Both the position numbers and the translations under genes were made by a program. Below the pieces are notes generated by a model. That model made no database searches, was not told the origin of the DNA, and saw nothing but the letters and a program-made list of their open reading frames with translations. Below, piece by piece: positions 23,272 through 29,659 of a stretch of 36,262 nucleotides of DNA. This stretch comes from JAWLDB01 sp041686915 (GTDB lineage: Bacteria; Bacillota; UBA994; UBA5500): contig JAWLDB010000009.1 of NCBI GenBank assembly GCA_041686915.1, positions 1-36,262 on the forward strand. Reading direction: 5' to 3'. Each line of letters begins with the position of its first letter. The first letter of the stretch is position 1.

Positions 23272-25224
23272 CTACGGCCAGAGCTTGAACAGGGCTGACT
23301 GCGGGTGATACTGCCAGCGTACCACTTGCCCATCCCGCTCGGTATAGAGCACTAGCTCATCATCTGCCCAATAGGCCAAATCGGCCCTGCCCATGATCTG
23401 CACCGGCATGCGGTCTGCCAGGCTGAACAGCATGCCGCGACTTTGGCGCCCCAGCTCCGTCGAGTAAGTGTAGTTGATAGCCAGGAAACCATTAGCTTCG
23501 CTCAGGCTGGAGATGACAGCATCTTCTCCGCCGACGGCGAATAGGTAGCTGAGTTCGCCGTTCTGCAACTGATGGATGGTCATACCCCTCTCCCCACGCA
23601 GAGACACATAGACTGTACCGGTAGAGGGGCTCAGACTGATTGCGCCTAGCTCTTGCTCCTGCAGGTTAGCTTTAGACAGTGAGAGCAAGCGTTGCAGTTC
23701 GTTTGTGTGCTCCAGATAGAGGGCCCCATTCTGCAAGTAGAGCTGCCAGTCTGCCGTTTGGCGGACTTCATCTATGAGGTAACCACTCCCTGCTTGGGCC
23801 AGGAAGAAGCGCAGCTCCCGCACCTGGTACCAGGGCTGGGCGGTGTAGGCCACATATTGCAGCGCATCCACGTAATCCAGGCCATTTTCTTGGCCTGACC
23901 CCACGAGAGTATAGCCTACAGGATGCGGGTTTGAGGTCGCAGAGAAGTCCTGCGGGTGAAGCATCAGTCCACGGGCGGCATCAGTGTCGCGGTTGACCGA
24001 CGCACTGAGCCATTTGGCTACGAGCGCCTGTTGGTCGAGTCCCTCTTTAGCCAGTGAAATCCGCATCAGTCGCATGCCAGCGCCACTATGGTCGCTCTTC
24101 AGCACATACAGGCTCTGGGAGTCGCTTCCCCAGACCGGGTTGTAGTAGCTGTAGTAGCCATTGACATTCAGCACACTGCCCTGGGCAGCATTCTTTGCCC
24201 ACTCTCTTTCGTCAGTGAAGCTGAACGGGTAGTTTGCCGTAATCTGTTTTTGGTCCGAGGGGTCCTTTAGGTTGACTACATAAACGTCCATCACGTTTTC
24301 ACGCACCTGTATGTCGTTGTCGAACAGGCGCATTTCTCCTTTTGTTCCGACAAAGGCGATTAGAGTACCGTCTGGGGAGACTCTCGGGAACCTGCCCCTG
24401 TACAGCGTCTGTTCAGCGCCTTTCCTCAATCCATCCCACGGCCAGAACGACTGGCTGCGCAGGGCCTTAACTATCACGTTACCATCCCGCTCAAAGACGA
24501 TCAGGCCACCGTCAGATGTAATCGATGGGCTGGACCCTTCAGCCAGCTTGCGGGCCTTGCCTGTAGCTAGGTCGATCTGTTGGATTTCGAGCGACATCAG
24601 TTTATGACCGTGCACCTGCCACTCAATCTCACGACGGGTGACGAGCAGGGATTGATCATCTGGAGACCAGACGGGGTCTTCATAATAGATAGTGAAATCA
24701 TCGCCCTCGATGGCTGGACGGGTCTCCCCGGTGTTCAGATCAAGGATATAGACCCCCTTGCTGGTCATATAGGCCAGCTTGTCACCTGCATGGTTGACTG
24801 CTACCTGGTTGGCGTTTCTGTGGTCCAGTACAGGCGTTAATCCTTCGCCGGCCACGACAGAAGTTGTGTCAAAACGGTAGATACCTTTGTCATAGACAGG
24901 CAGGTAGAGCTGCTCGCCGTGCACCGCGGGCGGTCCGTATTGCCCAGTGATGAGGTCTATGAAAGAAAACTGCTCTACAATCTGCAACTCGGCAGCAAGC
25001 ACTGACTGATTGTCCAGACCCCCAAGACTGGTTGAGCCGATGACCAGAGCCAACATAGCAGCTACTGCCACCATAGGCCAGATTTTCCGCTTAGCGCTCT
25101 TGGGCTCTGACTGGAAGCGGCTGCGCAGTTCCCTCTTTAGCTCGCCGTTCATGGGCATGCCCAGCTTGAGGGCGTTCAAGTGCTCTTCTACCTGACTATG
25201 ATCCTTGTTTACTCGATCAGACAC
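23272..25224 (-). CDS. Membrane-anchored TolB/WD40-like beta-propeller protein, probable anti-sigma factor
   Basis: 650 residues. The first ~45 are cytoplasmic (MSDRVNKDHSQVEEHLNALK and on), a single membrane helix follows (~49-68, WPMVAVAAMLALVIGS), and the rest lies outside the membrane. That outer region has repeats typical of TolB-like propellers: LAYMTSKGVYILDLNTGETR, WSPDDQSLLVTRRE, VSPDGTLIAFVGTKGEMRLF and NPVWGSDSQSLYVLKSDHSG. The start overlaps the ECF sigma gene by 16 bases (25209-25224), the usual arrangement for a cognate anti-sigma factor, and a short N-terminal domain before one helix fits that role. The cytoplasmic segment lacks an obvious HxxxCxxC zinc motif, so the mode of sigma binding is unclear. 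The propeller may sense an envelope ligand (inference). The GTG at 25224 is preceded by GGTGG. Confidence 0.8.
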   Translation of the reverse strand: MSDRVNKDHSQVEEHLNALKLGMPMNGELKRELRSRFQSEPKSAKRKIWPMVAVAAMLALVIGSTSLGGLDNQSVLAAELQIVEQFSFIDLITGQYGPPAVHGEQLYLPVYDKGIYRFDTTSVVAGEGLTPVLDHRNANQVAVNHAGDKLAYMTSKGVYILDLNTGETRPAIEGDDFTIYYEDPVWSPDDQSLLVTRREIEWQVHGHKLMSLEIQQIDLATGKARKLAEGSSPSITSDGGLIVFERDGNVIVKALRSQSFWPWDGLRKGAEQTLYRGRFPRVSPDGTLIAFVGTKGEMRLFDNDIQVRENVMDVYVVNLKDPSDQKQITANYPFSFTDEREWAKNAAQGSVLNVNGYYSYYNPVWGSDSQSLYVLKSDHSGAGMRLMRISLAKEGLDQQALVAKWLSASVNRDTDAARGLMLHPQDFSATSNPHPVGYTLVGSGQENGLDYVDALQYVAYTAQPWYQVRELRFFLAQAGSGYLIDEVRQTADWQLYLQNGALYLEHTNELQRLLSLSKANLQEQELGAISLSPSTGTVYVSLRGERGMTIHQLQNGELSYLFAVGGEDAVISSLSEANGFLAINYTYSTELGRQSRGMLFSLADRMPVQIMGRADLAYWADDELVLYTERDGQVVRWQYHPQSALFKLWP

Positions 25225-25691
25225 TTTTCCACCAACTCCTTTATTTGCCCCAATAAGCGATGGACTCGCATCTTAATGCTACCTTCGCTTACTTCTAGCG
25301 TCCTGGCTATCTGGTTATGCCTGAGCCCCGCGAAGTAACGTAGGCTGACAAGCTCGCGCTGTTCCTGGCTGAGAGTGCCCAAGGCTTCGCGCAAGCACTC
25401 CAGGGCGAGGCTCTGCTCAGCTAGGTCGGTCGCCGCTGCCGAGGAATTTTCGGTCACTGCTGCAGTTGGCACTTCCCTGCCTCGCCGCCTGTAGAAATCG
25501 GTAACTGTGTTACGGGAGACAGTAAAAAGCCAGGCGCGCCGGTCACCGCGCACAGTAGACCATTTCTGAACCGCTTTGGAGAAGATATCACTTACCAGGT
25601 CATCAGTATCCCACTTGTTGCCTACCTTGAAGTAGACGTAACGGTAAACGTCATCAAAAGAACTGTCATATAGATCAAGAAAACCGGCCAT
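25209..25691 (-). CDS. ECF-family RNA polymerase sigma factor
   Basis: 160-residue extracytoplasmic-function sigma factor with only regions 2 and 4. Region 2 (~6-75) has FDDVYRYVYFKVGNKWDTDD followed by LVSDIFSKAVQKW, then RAWLFTVSRNTVTDFYRRRG for promoter melting. An Ala/Ser-rich linker follows. Region 4 (~103-155) has LGTLSQEQRELVSLRYFAGL and the helix-turn-helix QIARTLEVSEGSIKMRVHRL. ATG at 25691 is ten bases after GAGGGG. The downstream gene overlaps its end by 16 bases and probably encodes its membrane-bound inhibitor. A candidate ECF-type promoter lies 57-82 bases upstream. The target regulon is unknown; the divergent MATE exporter is a possible member. Confidence 0.93.
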   Translation of the reverse strand: MAGFLDLYDSSFDDVYRYVYFKVGNKWDTDDLVSDIFSKAVQKWSTVRGDRRAWLFTVSRNTVTDFYRRRGREVPTAAVTENSSAAATDLAEQSLALECLREALGTLSQEQRELVSLRYFAGLRHNQIARTLEVSEGSIKMRVHRLLGQIKELVEKCLIE

Positions 25692-25747
25692 TTACATCAC
25701 ACCCCTCACTACGGCCGTAGCGGAGTTCAGCTGATCTCACCCTATAA

Positions 25748-25773
25748 GACGCAGCAACCTGCAAAAGGTAACA
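25748..25773 (-). promoter_or_regulatory. Candidate ECF-type promoter of the sigma/anti-sigma operon
   Basis: On the minus strand TGTTAC (25773-25768) is followed after 16 bases by CGTC (25751-25748). This matches the general ECF pattern of a TGTxAC/TGAAAC-like -35 and a CGTC/CGTA-like -10. It is 57 bases upstream of the sigma factor ATG. If the encoded sigma factor recognises it, the operon is self-activating. Confidence 0.45.
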
Positions 25774-25845
25774 AGTCGGAAGAGGAAAAGAAGCATATCG
25801 AGCGAATTAACTGTTCTATTAGGTTAGATATGCGAAAGATTTGAG

Positions 25846-27264
25846 GTGGCAGATTTGTCGACAAACGTACACGCCTTGGATGACGCCAATAGTATTTCGA
25901 CGGCGCAGATGCGCGCCAAGATCTTTGCCATGGTCTGGCCCGCCACAATCGAGAGTGTGCTGCAGATGATGGTTGGTATAGTCTCGTCGGCTATGCTCGG
26001 TCGAGTAGGCGCTCTCACGGTGGGAGCTGTTGGGTTGGGTAACAGGATTACCAGGCTGGTCTGGGGTATCTTCGCTGCTATCGGTACCGGCACGACGGTT
26101 ATGGTGGCGCGGTCTGTCGGGGCCCGTGACCGGGACGCCGCAGGACGCTACGCCGAGCAAGCTTTCATGTTAGCGATGACATTGGTACTTAGCCTGACTC
26201 TGGTTATGTTCTTTTTCGCCAGAGGTCTAATCATTGCCTTGTACCACACCAGCGGTGAACTGCTGGAAGTCGGCAGCCTCTATCTGCGCATCGTCGTCTG
26301 GGGTATCCCCTTCATGGCGGTGATGCAGGTAACAGGTGCTATCATGCGCGGTGCTGGCAACACCAAGGTCCCAATGCAGATAGCGACGGTGATTAACCTG
26401 GTCAACGTAGTGCTCAGCTATGCCCTGATCTTCGGCAAGTTTGGGTTCCCTGCGCTTGGAATAGTGGGCGCTGCCTGGTCGGCTAATATCGCCCAGGCAG
26501 TGGGTGCCGTGTTAGCCCTGTACATCATGCTGCACAGGCAGGTGGATATACGCTTTAAGCTGAAGGGGTTCCGCTTTCGGTGGGAGGAAGCCAAAGCTGT
26601 GCTCGGTATCGGGTTGCCGACTTCAGTAGAAAACCTGACCATGCAGTTCGGTCAGATCATGCTGACCAGCTTGGTAGTCAGTTTTGGCACCATTCCCTTG
26701 GCGGCGCATCAGCAGGGCTTGACGGCCGAGTCGCTTTCCTACATGCCGGCAGTTGGCTTTGGTATTGCCGCTACGGCCTTTGTTGGGCAGAGCATGGGAG
26801 CCGGGTCGGTGGCTTTGGCGCAGCGTTATGTTAAAGAGTTGGCCAAGTGGAGCATCATCATGACGGCTTGTACAGCGTCTTTCCTTGTGTTTACGCCTAG
26901 GCTTGTATTCAGCCTGCTTAGCAACGAAGCAGCGGTGATTAACCTGGGGGCGTACTATCTGATGCTGATGGGTATAGCGCAGATACCGCAGCAGATGTCT
27001 GGCGTGTTAAACGGCGCGCTGCGTGGGTCTGGTGACACCAAGGCACCCATGGTGATAGCTTTCTTGGGCCTTTGGTGTATTCGCCTGCCGCTATCCTTCT
27101 TCTTCAGCCGCAACCTCGGCATGGGCATCATGGGCGTTTGGATTGCCATGACGATCGATCTCTACTTCCGCTTTAGTTTAAGCCTATGGCGCTACTTGCG
27201 CGGAAAGTGGAAAGAGAATTTGCACAAGGTGCCGGGCGGAAGGAAGCCAGCGAAAGTTGTCTAG
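25846..27264 (+). CDS. MATE family multidrug/metabolite exporter
   Basis: Sodium- or proton-driven efflux transporter of the cytoplasmic membrane, 472 residues with about twelve membrane helices in two homologous halves. Diagnostic stretches are MVWPATIESVLQMMVGIVSS, MLGRVGALTVGAVGLGNRI, TVMVARSVGARD, GAIMRGAGNTKVPM with its second-half counterpart GALRGSGDTKAPM, and TAFVGQSMGAG. The frame opens at GTG 25846. That codon lies within GAGGTGG, so TTG at 25855 with 5-base spacing may be the true start. Divergent from the ECF sigma operon with 154 bases between them. Substrate is not predictable. The gene is followed directly by the repeat-rich zone. Confidence 0.94.
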   Translation: MADLSTNVHALDDANSISTAQMRAKIFAMVWPATIESVLQMMVGIVSSAMLGRVGALTVGAVGLGNRITRLVWGIFAAIGTGTTVMVARSVGARDRDAAGRYAEQAFMLAMTLVLSLTLVMFFFARGLIIALYHTSGELLEVGSLYLRIVVWGIPFMAVMQVTGAIMRGAGNTKVPMQIATVINLVNVVLSYALIFGKFGFPALGIVGAAWSANIAQAVGAVLALYIMLHRQVDIRFKLKGFRFRWEEAKAVLGIGLPTSVENLTMQFGQIMLTSLVVSFGTIPLAAHQQGLTAESLSYMPAVGFGIAATAFVGQSMGAGSVALAQRYVKELAKWSIIMTACTASFLVFTPRLVFSLLSNEAAVINLGAYYLMLMGIAQIPQQMSGVLNGALRGSGDTKAPMVIAFLGLWCIRLPLSFFFSRNLGMGIMGVWIAMTIDLYFRFSLSLWRYLRGKWKENLHKVPGGRKPAKVV

Positions 27265-27280
27265 AGAGCCTGTTTCTCTT

Positions 27281-27298
27281 GTAGGGGCATTCTGCCCT
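27281..27298. repeat. Truncated REP-like element
   Basis: GTAGGGGCATTCTGCCCT: the outer GTAGGGG with a shortened arm (GGGCA-TTC-TGCCC). It starts 17 bases after the MATE stop codon. Confidence 0.6.
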
Positions 27299-27343
27299 GG
27301 GGCCTCGACCGTCCATTCCATGTTCGACGCGTCCTAAATCGCT

Positions 27344-27373
27344 GTAGGGGCAGCGGCGCACAGGCGCCGTTCC
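27344..27373. repeat. REP-like element, one-arm variant with different arm sequence
   Basis: GTAGGGG is followed by an arm whose core CGGCGC-ACAG-GCGCCG is unlike the main family arms. It shares the outer motif and position pattern but lacks the second arm and the closing CCCCTAC. Confidence 0.5.
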
Positions 27374-27435
27374 ATATGCCTTCGGCCCTTAACACGCACA
27401 CTGGACGCTACTCCGCTTCGTGGCTGCTACCCGTT

Positions 27436-27489
27436 GTAGGGGCAGAATTGCATTCTGCCCTCTTGGGTTGAGTGAAACTCAACCCCTAC
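27436..27489 (+). repeat. Two-arm REP-like palindromic element, copy 1
   Basis: 54 bases. Outer GTAGGGG and CCCCTAC close a structure with two hairpin arms: GGGCAGAAT-TGC-ATTCTGCCC, then linker TCTT, then GGGTTGAGT-GAA-ACTCAACCC. The terminal Gs of the outer stem are shared with the arms. Confidence 0.9.
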
Positions 27490-27517
27490 GTCTTCCCCCG
27501 GTCGAACCCTGATCCTT

Positions 27518-27571
27518 GTAGGGGCAGAATTGCATTCTGCCCTTCAGGGTTGAGTGAAGCTCAACCCCTAC
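27518..27571 (+). repeat. Two-arm REP-like palindromic element, copy 2
   Basis: Same 54-base architecture and orientation as copy 1, with linker TTCA and one change in the second arm (GAAGCTCAACCC), which breaks one base pair. Confidence 0.9.
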
Positions 27572-27621
27572 CTCCTTTGAGCTAACCCACACCGCCTCAA
27601 GCAGAACGTCCTCTTTCCCTT

Positions 27622-27675
27622 GTAGGGGCAGAATTGCATTCTGCCCTTCAGGGTTGAGTGAAACTCAACCCCTAC
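27622..27675 (+). repeat. Two-arm REP-like palindromic element, copy 3
   Basis: 54 bases, identical to copy 2 except for an intact second arm. It ends 34 bases before the RAYT start codon. Confidence 0.9.
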
Positions 27676-27709
27676 CCCTTGGCCACCACCTTTGTTTGGA
27701 GGTGCTACT

Positions 27710-28237
27710 ATGCAAAAGAGTAATCATCGCCGCTCCATCAGGCTTTCTACCTTCGACTATGCGCAGAGTGCTGCTTACTTCCTCACCATCTGCACTGATA
27801 ATCGGCGACCGTTGCTTGGGCGGATTGTTGACGGGGCGTTTGTGGAGTCAGAGCTCGGCCGCATAGTTCGAGAGAACTGGGTATCAATCTCCACATTCCA
27901 CCCCGACGTATGGGTGGATGAATTTGTGGTGATGCCGAACCACCTACATGGCATTCTGATATTCGGCCGCAAGCCGCACCCTCATGTTCAGCTAAACCAG
28001 TATCAGTCAGTTAAGCCGGGCTCGCTCCCATCGATAATGCGCTCATTTAAAGCTTGCGTTACCAAACAGGCGAAAACAGTCGATCTTGCTCTTGAGTCAC
28101 TCTGGCAACGTAGCTATTATGAACATATCTTGCGCAGCGACAAAGCTCTCGCGCAGGCTCGCGAGTACATAGTTAACAATCCTCTAAAATGGGAGCTGGA
28201 CAAGTTGGAACCGGTACGGTTCACGGAGGATGAGTAA
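27710..28237 (+). CDS. REP-associated tyrosine transposase (RAYT, Y1/HUH superfamily)
   Basis: Single-strand DNA endonuclease/transposase that in characterised cases recognises and cuts REP palindromes. The 175-residue protein from ATG 27710 has GGAGG seven bases upstream; the frame remains open to 27692. It has the HUH motif VVMPNHLHGIL (His78, His80). Catalytic Tyr candidates are in LWQRSYYEHILR (Tyr136/137) and REYIVNNPLKW (Tyr153). The YFLTICTDNRRPLLG opening and the YIVNNPLKW ending are typical of RAYTs. It lies among palindromic elements, three in one orientation upstream and inverted copies downstream, as expected for a RAYT with its cognate REPs. No full insertion-sequence ends or target duplications are apparent, so it is probably a domesticated or REP-mobilising enzyme. 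Confidence 0.92.
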   Translation: MQKSNHRRSIRLSTFDYAQSAAYFLTICTDNRRPLLGRIVDGAFVESELGRIVRENWVSISTFHPDVWVDEFVVMPNHLHGILIFGRKPHPHVQLNQYQSVKPGSLPSIMRSFKACVTKQAKTVDLALESLWQRSYYEHILRSDKALAQAREYIVNNPLKWELDKLEPVRFTEDE

Positions 28238-28262
28238 AGAGGTGCCAGGAACCACACCCTTT

Positions 28263-28313
28263 GTAGGGGTTGAGTTTCACTCAACCCAGGGCAGAATGAA
28301 ATTCTGCCCCTAC
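28263..28313 (-). repeat. Two-arm REP-like element, inverted copy 4
   Basis: 51 bases, the reverse complement orientation of copies 1-3. GTAGGGG leads into the GGGTTGAGT arm first, then a one-base linker A, then the GGGCAGAAT arm and CCCCTAC. It lies 25 bases after the RAYT stop, so the transposase gene is flanked by elements in opposite orientation. Confidence 0.9.
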
Positions 28314-28359
28314 AGTTTCGGGGTGGTTCAAAGGGATCCGTCCCCACAAGCGTAGTCTA

Positions 28360-28408
28360 AGAAACTAACCAGGGCAGAGTGACGAACACTCTGCCCTGGT
28401 TAGTTTCT
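28360..28408. terminator. 22-bp perfect palindrome followed by T6, possible terminator or mobile palindrome
   Basis: Two 22-base arms (28360-28381 and 28387-28408) are perfectly complementary around a 5-base loop, ACGAA, with TTTTTT at 28416-28421. The arm contains CCAGGGCAGAGTG, related to the GGGCAGAAT arm of the REP-like elements. It could terminate RAYT transcription. The length and perfection of the stem exceed a usual terminator and suggest a recently inserted member of the palindrome family. Confidence 0.65.
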
Positions 28409-28569
28409 ATGGACGTTTTTTAAGAACAGGGTTCTCCTCTGTACTGACCTTTCTGGCGTCAGCTGGCCCGCTAGCGATAACGAGGATATAGCGATAACGG
28501 TTGCTCATCTAGACACCCCTCGGATTTGTCATGTTTAGGGTTTAAGTGAAAGTTAGACCAGGTCGCCAT

Positions 28570-28590
28570 GGGCAGAATGCAGTTCTGCCC
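28570..28590. repeat. Single-arm REP-like element
   Basis: GGGCAGAA-TGCAG-TTCTGCCC, followed by ATAC instead of the usual CTAC. Only the first arm is present. Confidence 0.75.
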
Positions 28591-28608
28591 ATACAAACAC
28601 GAAGCCCT

Positions 28609-28633
28609 GGGCAGAATGCAATTCTGCCCCTAC
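28609..28633. repeat. Single-arm REP-like element with closing CCCCTAC
   Basis: GGGCAGAAT-GCA-ATTCTGCCC followed by CTAC. It is the right half of an element; the matching GTAGGGG side is replaced by GCCCTGG. Confidence 0.75.
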
Positions 28634-28650
28634 AAACACAAAGAAGAGAC

Positions 28651-28701
28651 GTAGGGGTCGGATCCTATCCGACCCTTGGGCGCAACATGTTGCGCCCCTA
28701 T
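28651..28701. repeat. Two-arm REP-like element with entirely different arm sequences
   Basis: 51 bases with the same plan as copies 1-5: GTAGGGG, arm one GGGTCGGAT-CCT-ATCCGACCC, linker TT, arm two GGGCGCAAC-AT-GTTGCGCCC, and CCCCTAT. Neither arm matches the common GGGCAGAAT or GGGTTGAGT arms beyond the GGG/CCC ends, yet all pairs are kept. Confidence 0.85.
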
Positions 28702-28715
28702 CATGAGGAGAATGT

Positions 28716-29540
28716 CTACACCTTCTTCAGGAACCGGAGTACATCGCGGTTGAACTGTTCCGACACCTCGAGCATTGGCACATGGCCGATGCCTTGGTAA
28801 ACAATGGACTCTACCTGCGGCAGGTTGTCGATGAAGATTTGCATGCCCGAAACCGGTAGGACCCGGTCCTCGTCACCCCAGATCACCAGACTCGGGATAT
28901 TGATGCCCTGAAGCAGTTCGCGTGGTTCCTGGTCCAAGGCCCTCCAGCGCAGGCGATTCGCAAACACGATGCGCGCCTGCTTGGCCGCCTGATGTAGTAC
29001 TTCTCTTACTTCTGGCGCAATCTTGGCCCCCGGAGCAAAGGCGCGAGCGATAATTGGTGCTACCAGGCGCCTGGTTAGCGGATTGCTCAATGGCGAGCCC
29101 GCGATTGCTCTAAACCAGGGAGCGGTGGCAAAGTGCGGACTGAGACCTCGGCGCGGCTTGGTGCCCGGCCTTGTCTCTTCGAACTTGATAGCACCGGCAG
29201 GATTGCTCAGCACCAAGGCCTTGACCCTCTCAGGCGCTAGGGTTGCGGCATACCATGAGACGAAGCCACCCATGGAGTTGCCAATCAGAATGGCTTGCTT
29301 GATCTCCATTTCGTCCATGAAGCTGAGCAACTGCTGGCTATAGTCGGCAGTGGTAGTTGGTTCCGCCGGCAGATATGAGCGGCCAAAGCCCGGCAGGTCG
29401 ATAGCGATGGCCCGATAGCCAGCGTCAGCCAGCGCAGGCAGTGTATACATCCATTGGGCGGACGAGCAGCCAAAGCCGTGAATCAGAATGACCGGGTCGC
29501 CTTGGCCTTGTTCAATATAGTGCAGGCGGGGTTGTTTCAC
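28716..29540 (-). CDS. Alpha/beta-fold hydrolase
   Basis: Cytoplasmic alpha/beta hydrolase of unknown substrate. Numbering from the longest frame (29594): oxyanion segment LIHGFGCSSAQW (37-48), nucleophile elbow IGNSMGGF with Ser107, acid Asp241 or Asp243 in WGDEDRVLP, and catalytic His271 in GIGHVPMLE. The longest frame begins inside a REP-like element (TTG in the GGGTTGAGT arm, giving MSETQPL). GTG at 29540 is preceded by GGGGAGGAG nine bases away and gives about 274 residues, so the upstream 18 codons are an artefact. The fold and triad are clear. Family members include meta-cleavage product hydrolases, haloperoxidase-like enzymes and esterases, and I cannot choose between them. Confidence 0.93.
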   Translation of the reverse strand: MKQPRLHYIEQGQGDPVILIHGFGCSSAQWMYTLPALADAGYRAIAIDLPGFGRSYLPAEPTTTADYSQQLLSFMDEMEIKQAILIGNSMGGFVSWYAATLAPERVKALVLSNPAGAIKFEETRPGTKPRRGLSPHFATAPWFRAIAGSPLSNPLTRRLVAPIIARAFAPGAKIAPEVREVLHQAAKQARIVFANRLRWRALDQEPRELLQGINIPSLVIWGDEDRVLPVSGMQIFIDNLPQVESIVYQGIGHVPMLEVSEQFNRDVLRFLKKV

Positions 29541-29572
29541 GGGACGCCTCTCCTCCCCTAGTGTTATTGTGC

Positions 29573-29623
29573 GCAGGGGTTGAGTTTCACTCAACCCAGG
29601 GCAGAATGAAATTCTGCCCCTAC
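29573..29623 (-). repeat. Two-arm REP-like element, inverted copy 5
   Basis: 51 bases, nearly identical to copy 4 (28263-28313), with GCAGGGG instead of GTAGGGG at the left. It lies between the alpha/beta hydrolase and the serine hydrolase and supplies the spurious upstream start of the former. Confidence 0.9.
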
Positions 29624-29637
29624 AACCAAAGGAGGAT

Positions 29638-29659
29638 GTAGGGGCAGGATCCGGCGCTT
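29638..29659. repeat. REP-like element remnant abutting the serine hydrolase stop codon
   Basis: GTAGGGGCAGGATCCGGCGC: the outer motif and part of an arm, ending directly at the stop codon (29660-29662) of the minus-strand gene. It suggests insertion or erosion right at the gene's end. Confidence 0.5.

Larger units (their letters stand above)
27265..27709. other. Repeat-filled intergenic region upstream of the RAYT gene
   Basis: 445 bases between the MATE gene and the RAYT gene. It holds a truncated element (27281-27298), a one-arm variant (27344-27373) and three full two-arm elements in the same orientation (27436, 27518, 27622), separated by 28 and 50 bases of unrelated sequence. No gene is seen. 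Confidence 0.85.
28238..28715. other. Repeat-filled intergenic region downstream of the RAYT gene
   Basis: 478 bases holding an inverted two-arm element (28263), a 22-bp palindrome (28360-28408), two single-arm elements (28570, 28609) and a two-arm element with different arms (28651). A short direct repeat, AGCGATAACG, occurs twice around 28473-28500. No convincing gene is present; the open frame starting at 28546 is translated repeat sequence. Confidence 0.8.

Noticed and set aside
27436..27675. Three similar repeats with spacers, resembling a tiny CRISPR
   Set aside because: The 54-base units are internally two-armed palindromes, the spacers differ in length (28 and 50 bases), inverted copies exist nearby, and there are no cas genes.
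28546..28800. 84-codon plus-strand frame giving QNAVLPIQ / QNAILPLQ
   Set aside because: It is a translation of the palindromic repeats and then of the antisense of the alpha/beta hydrolase 3' end.
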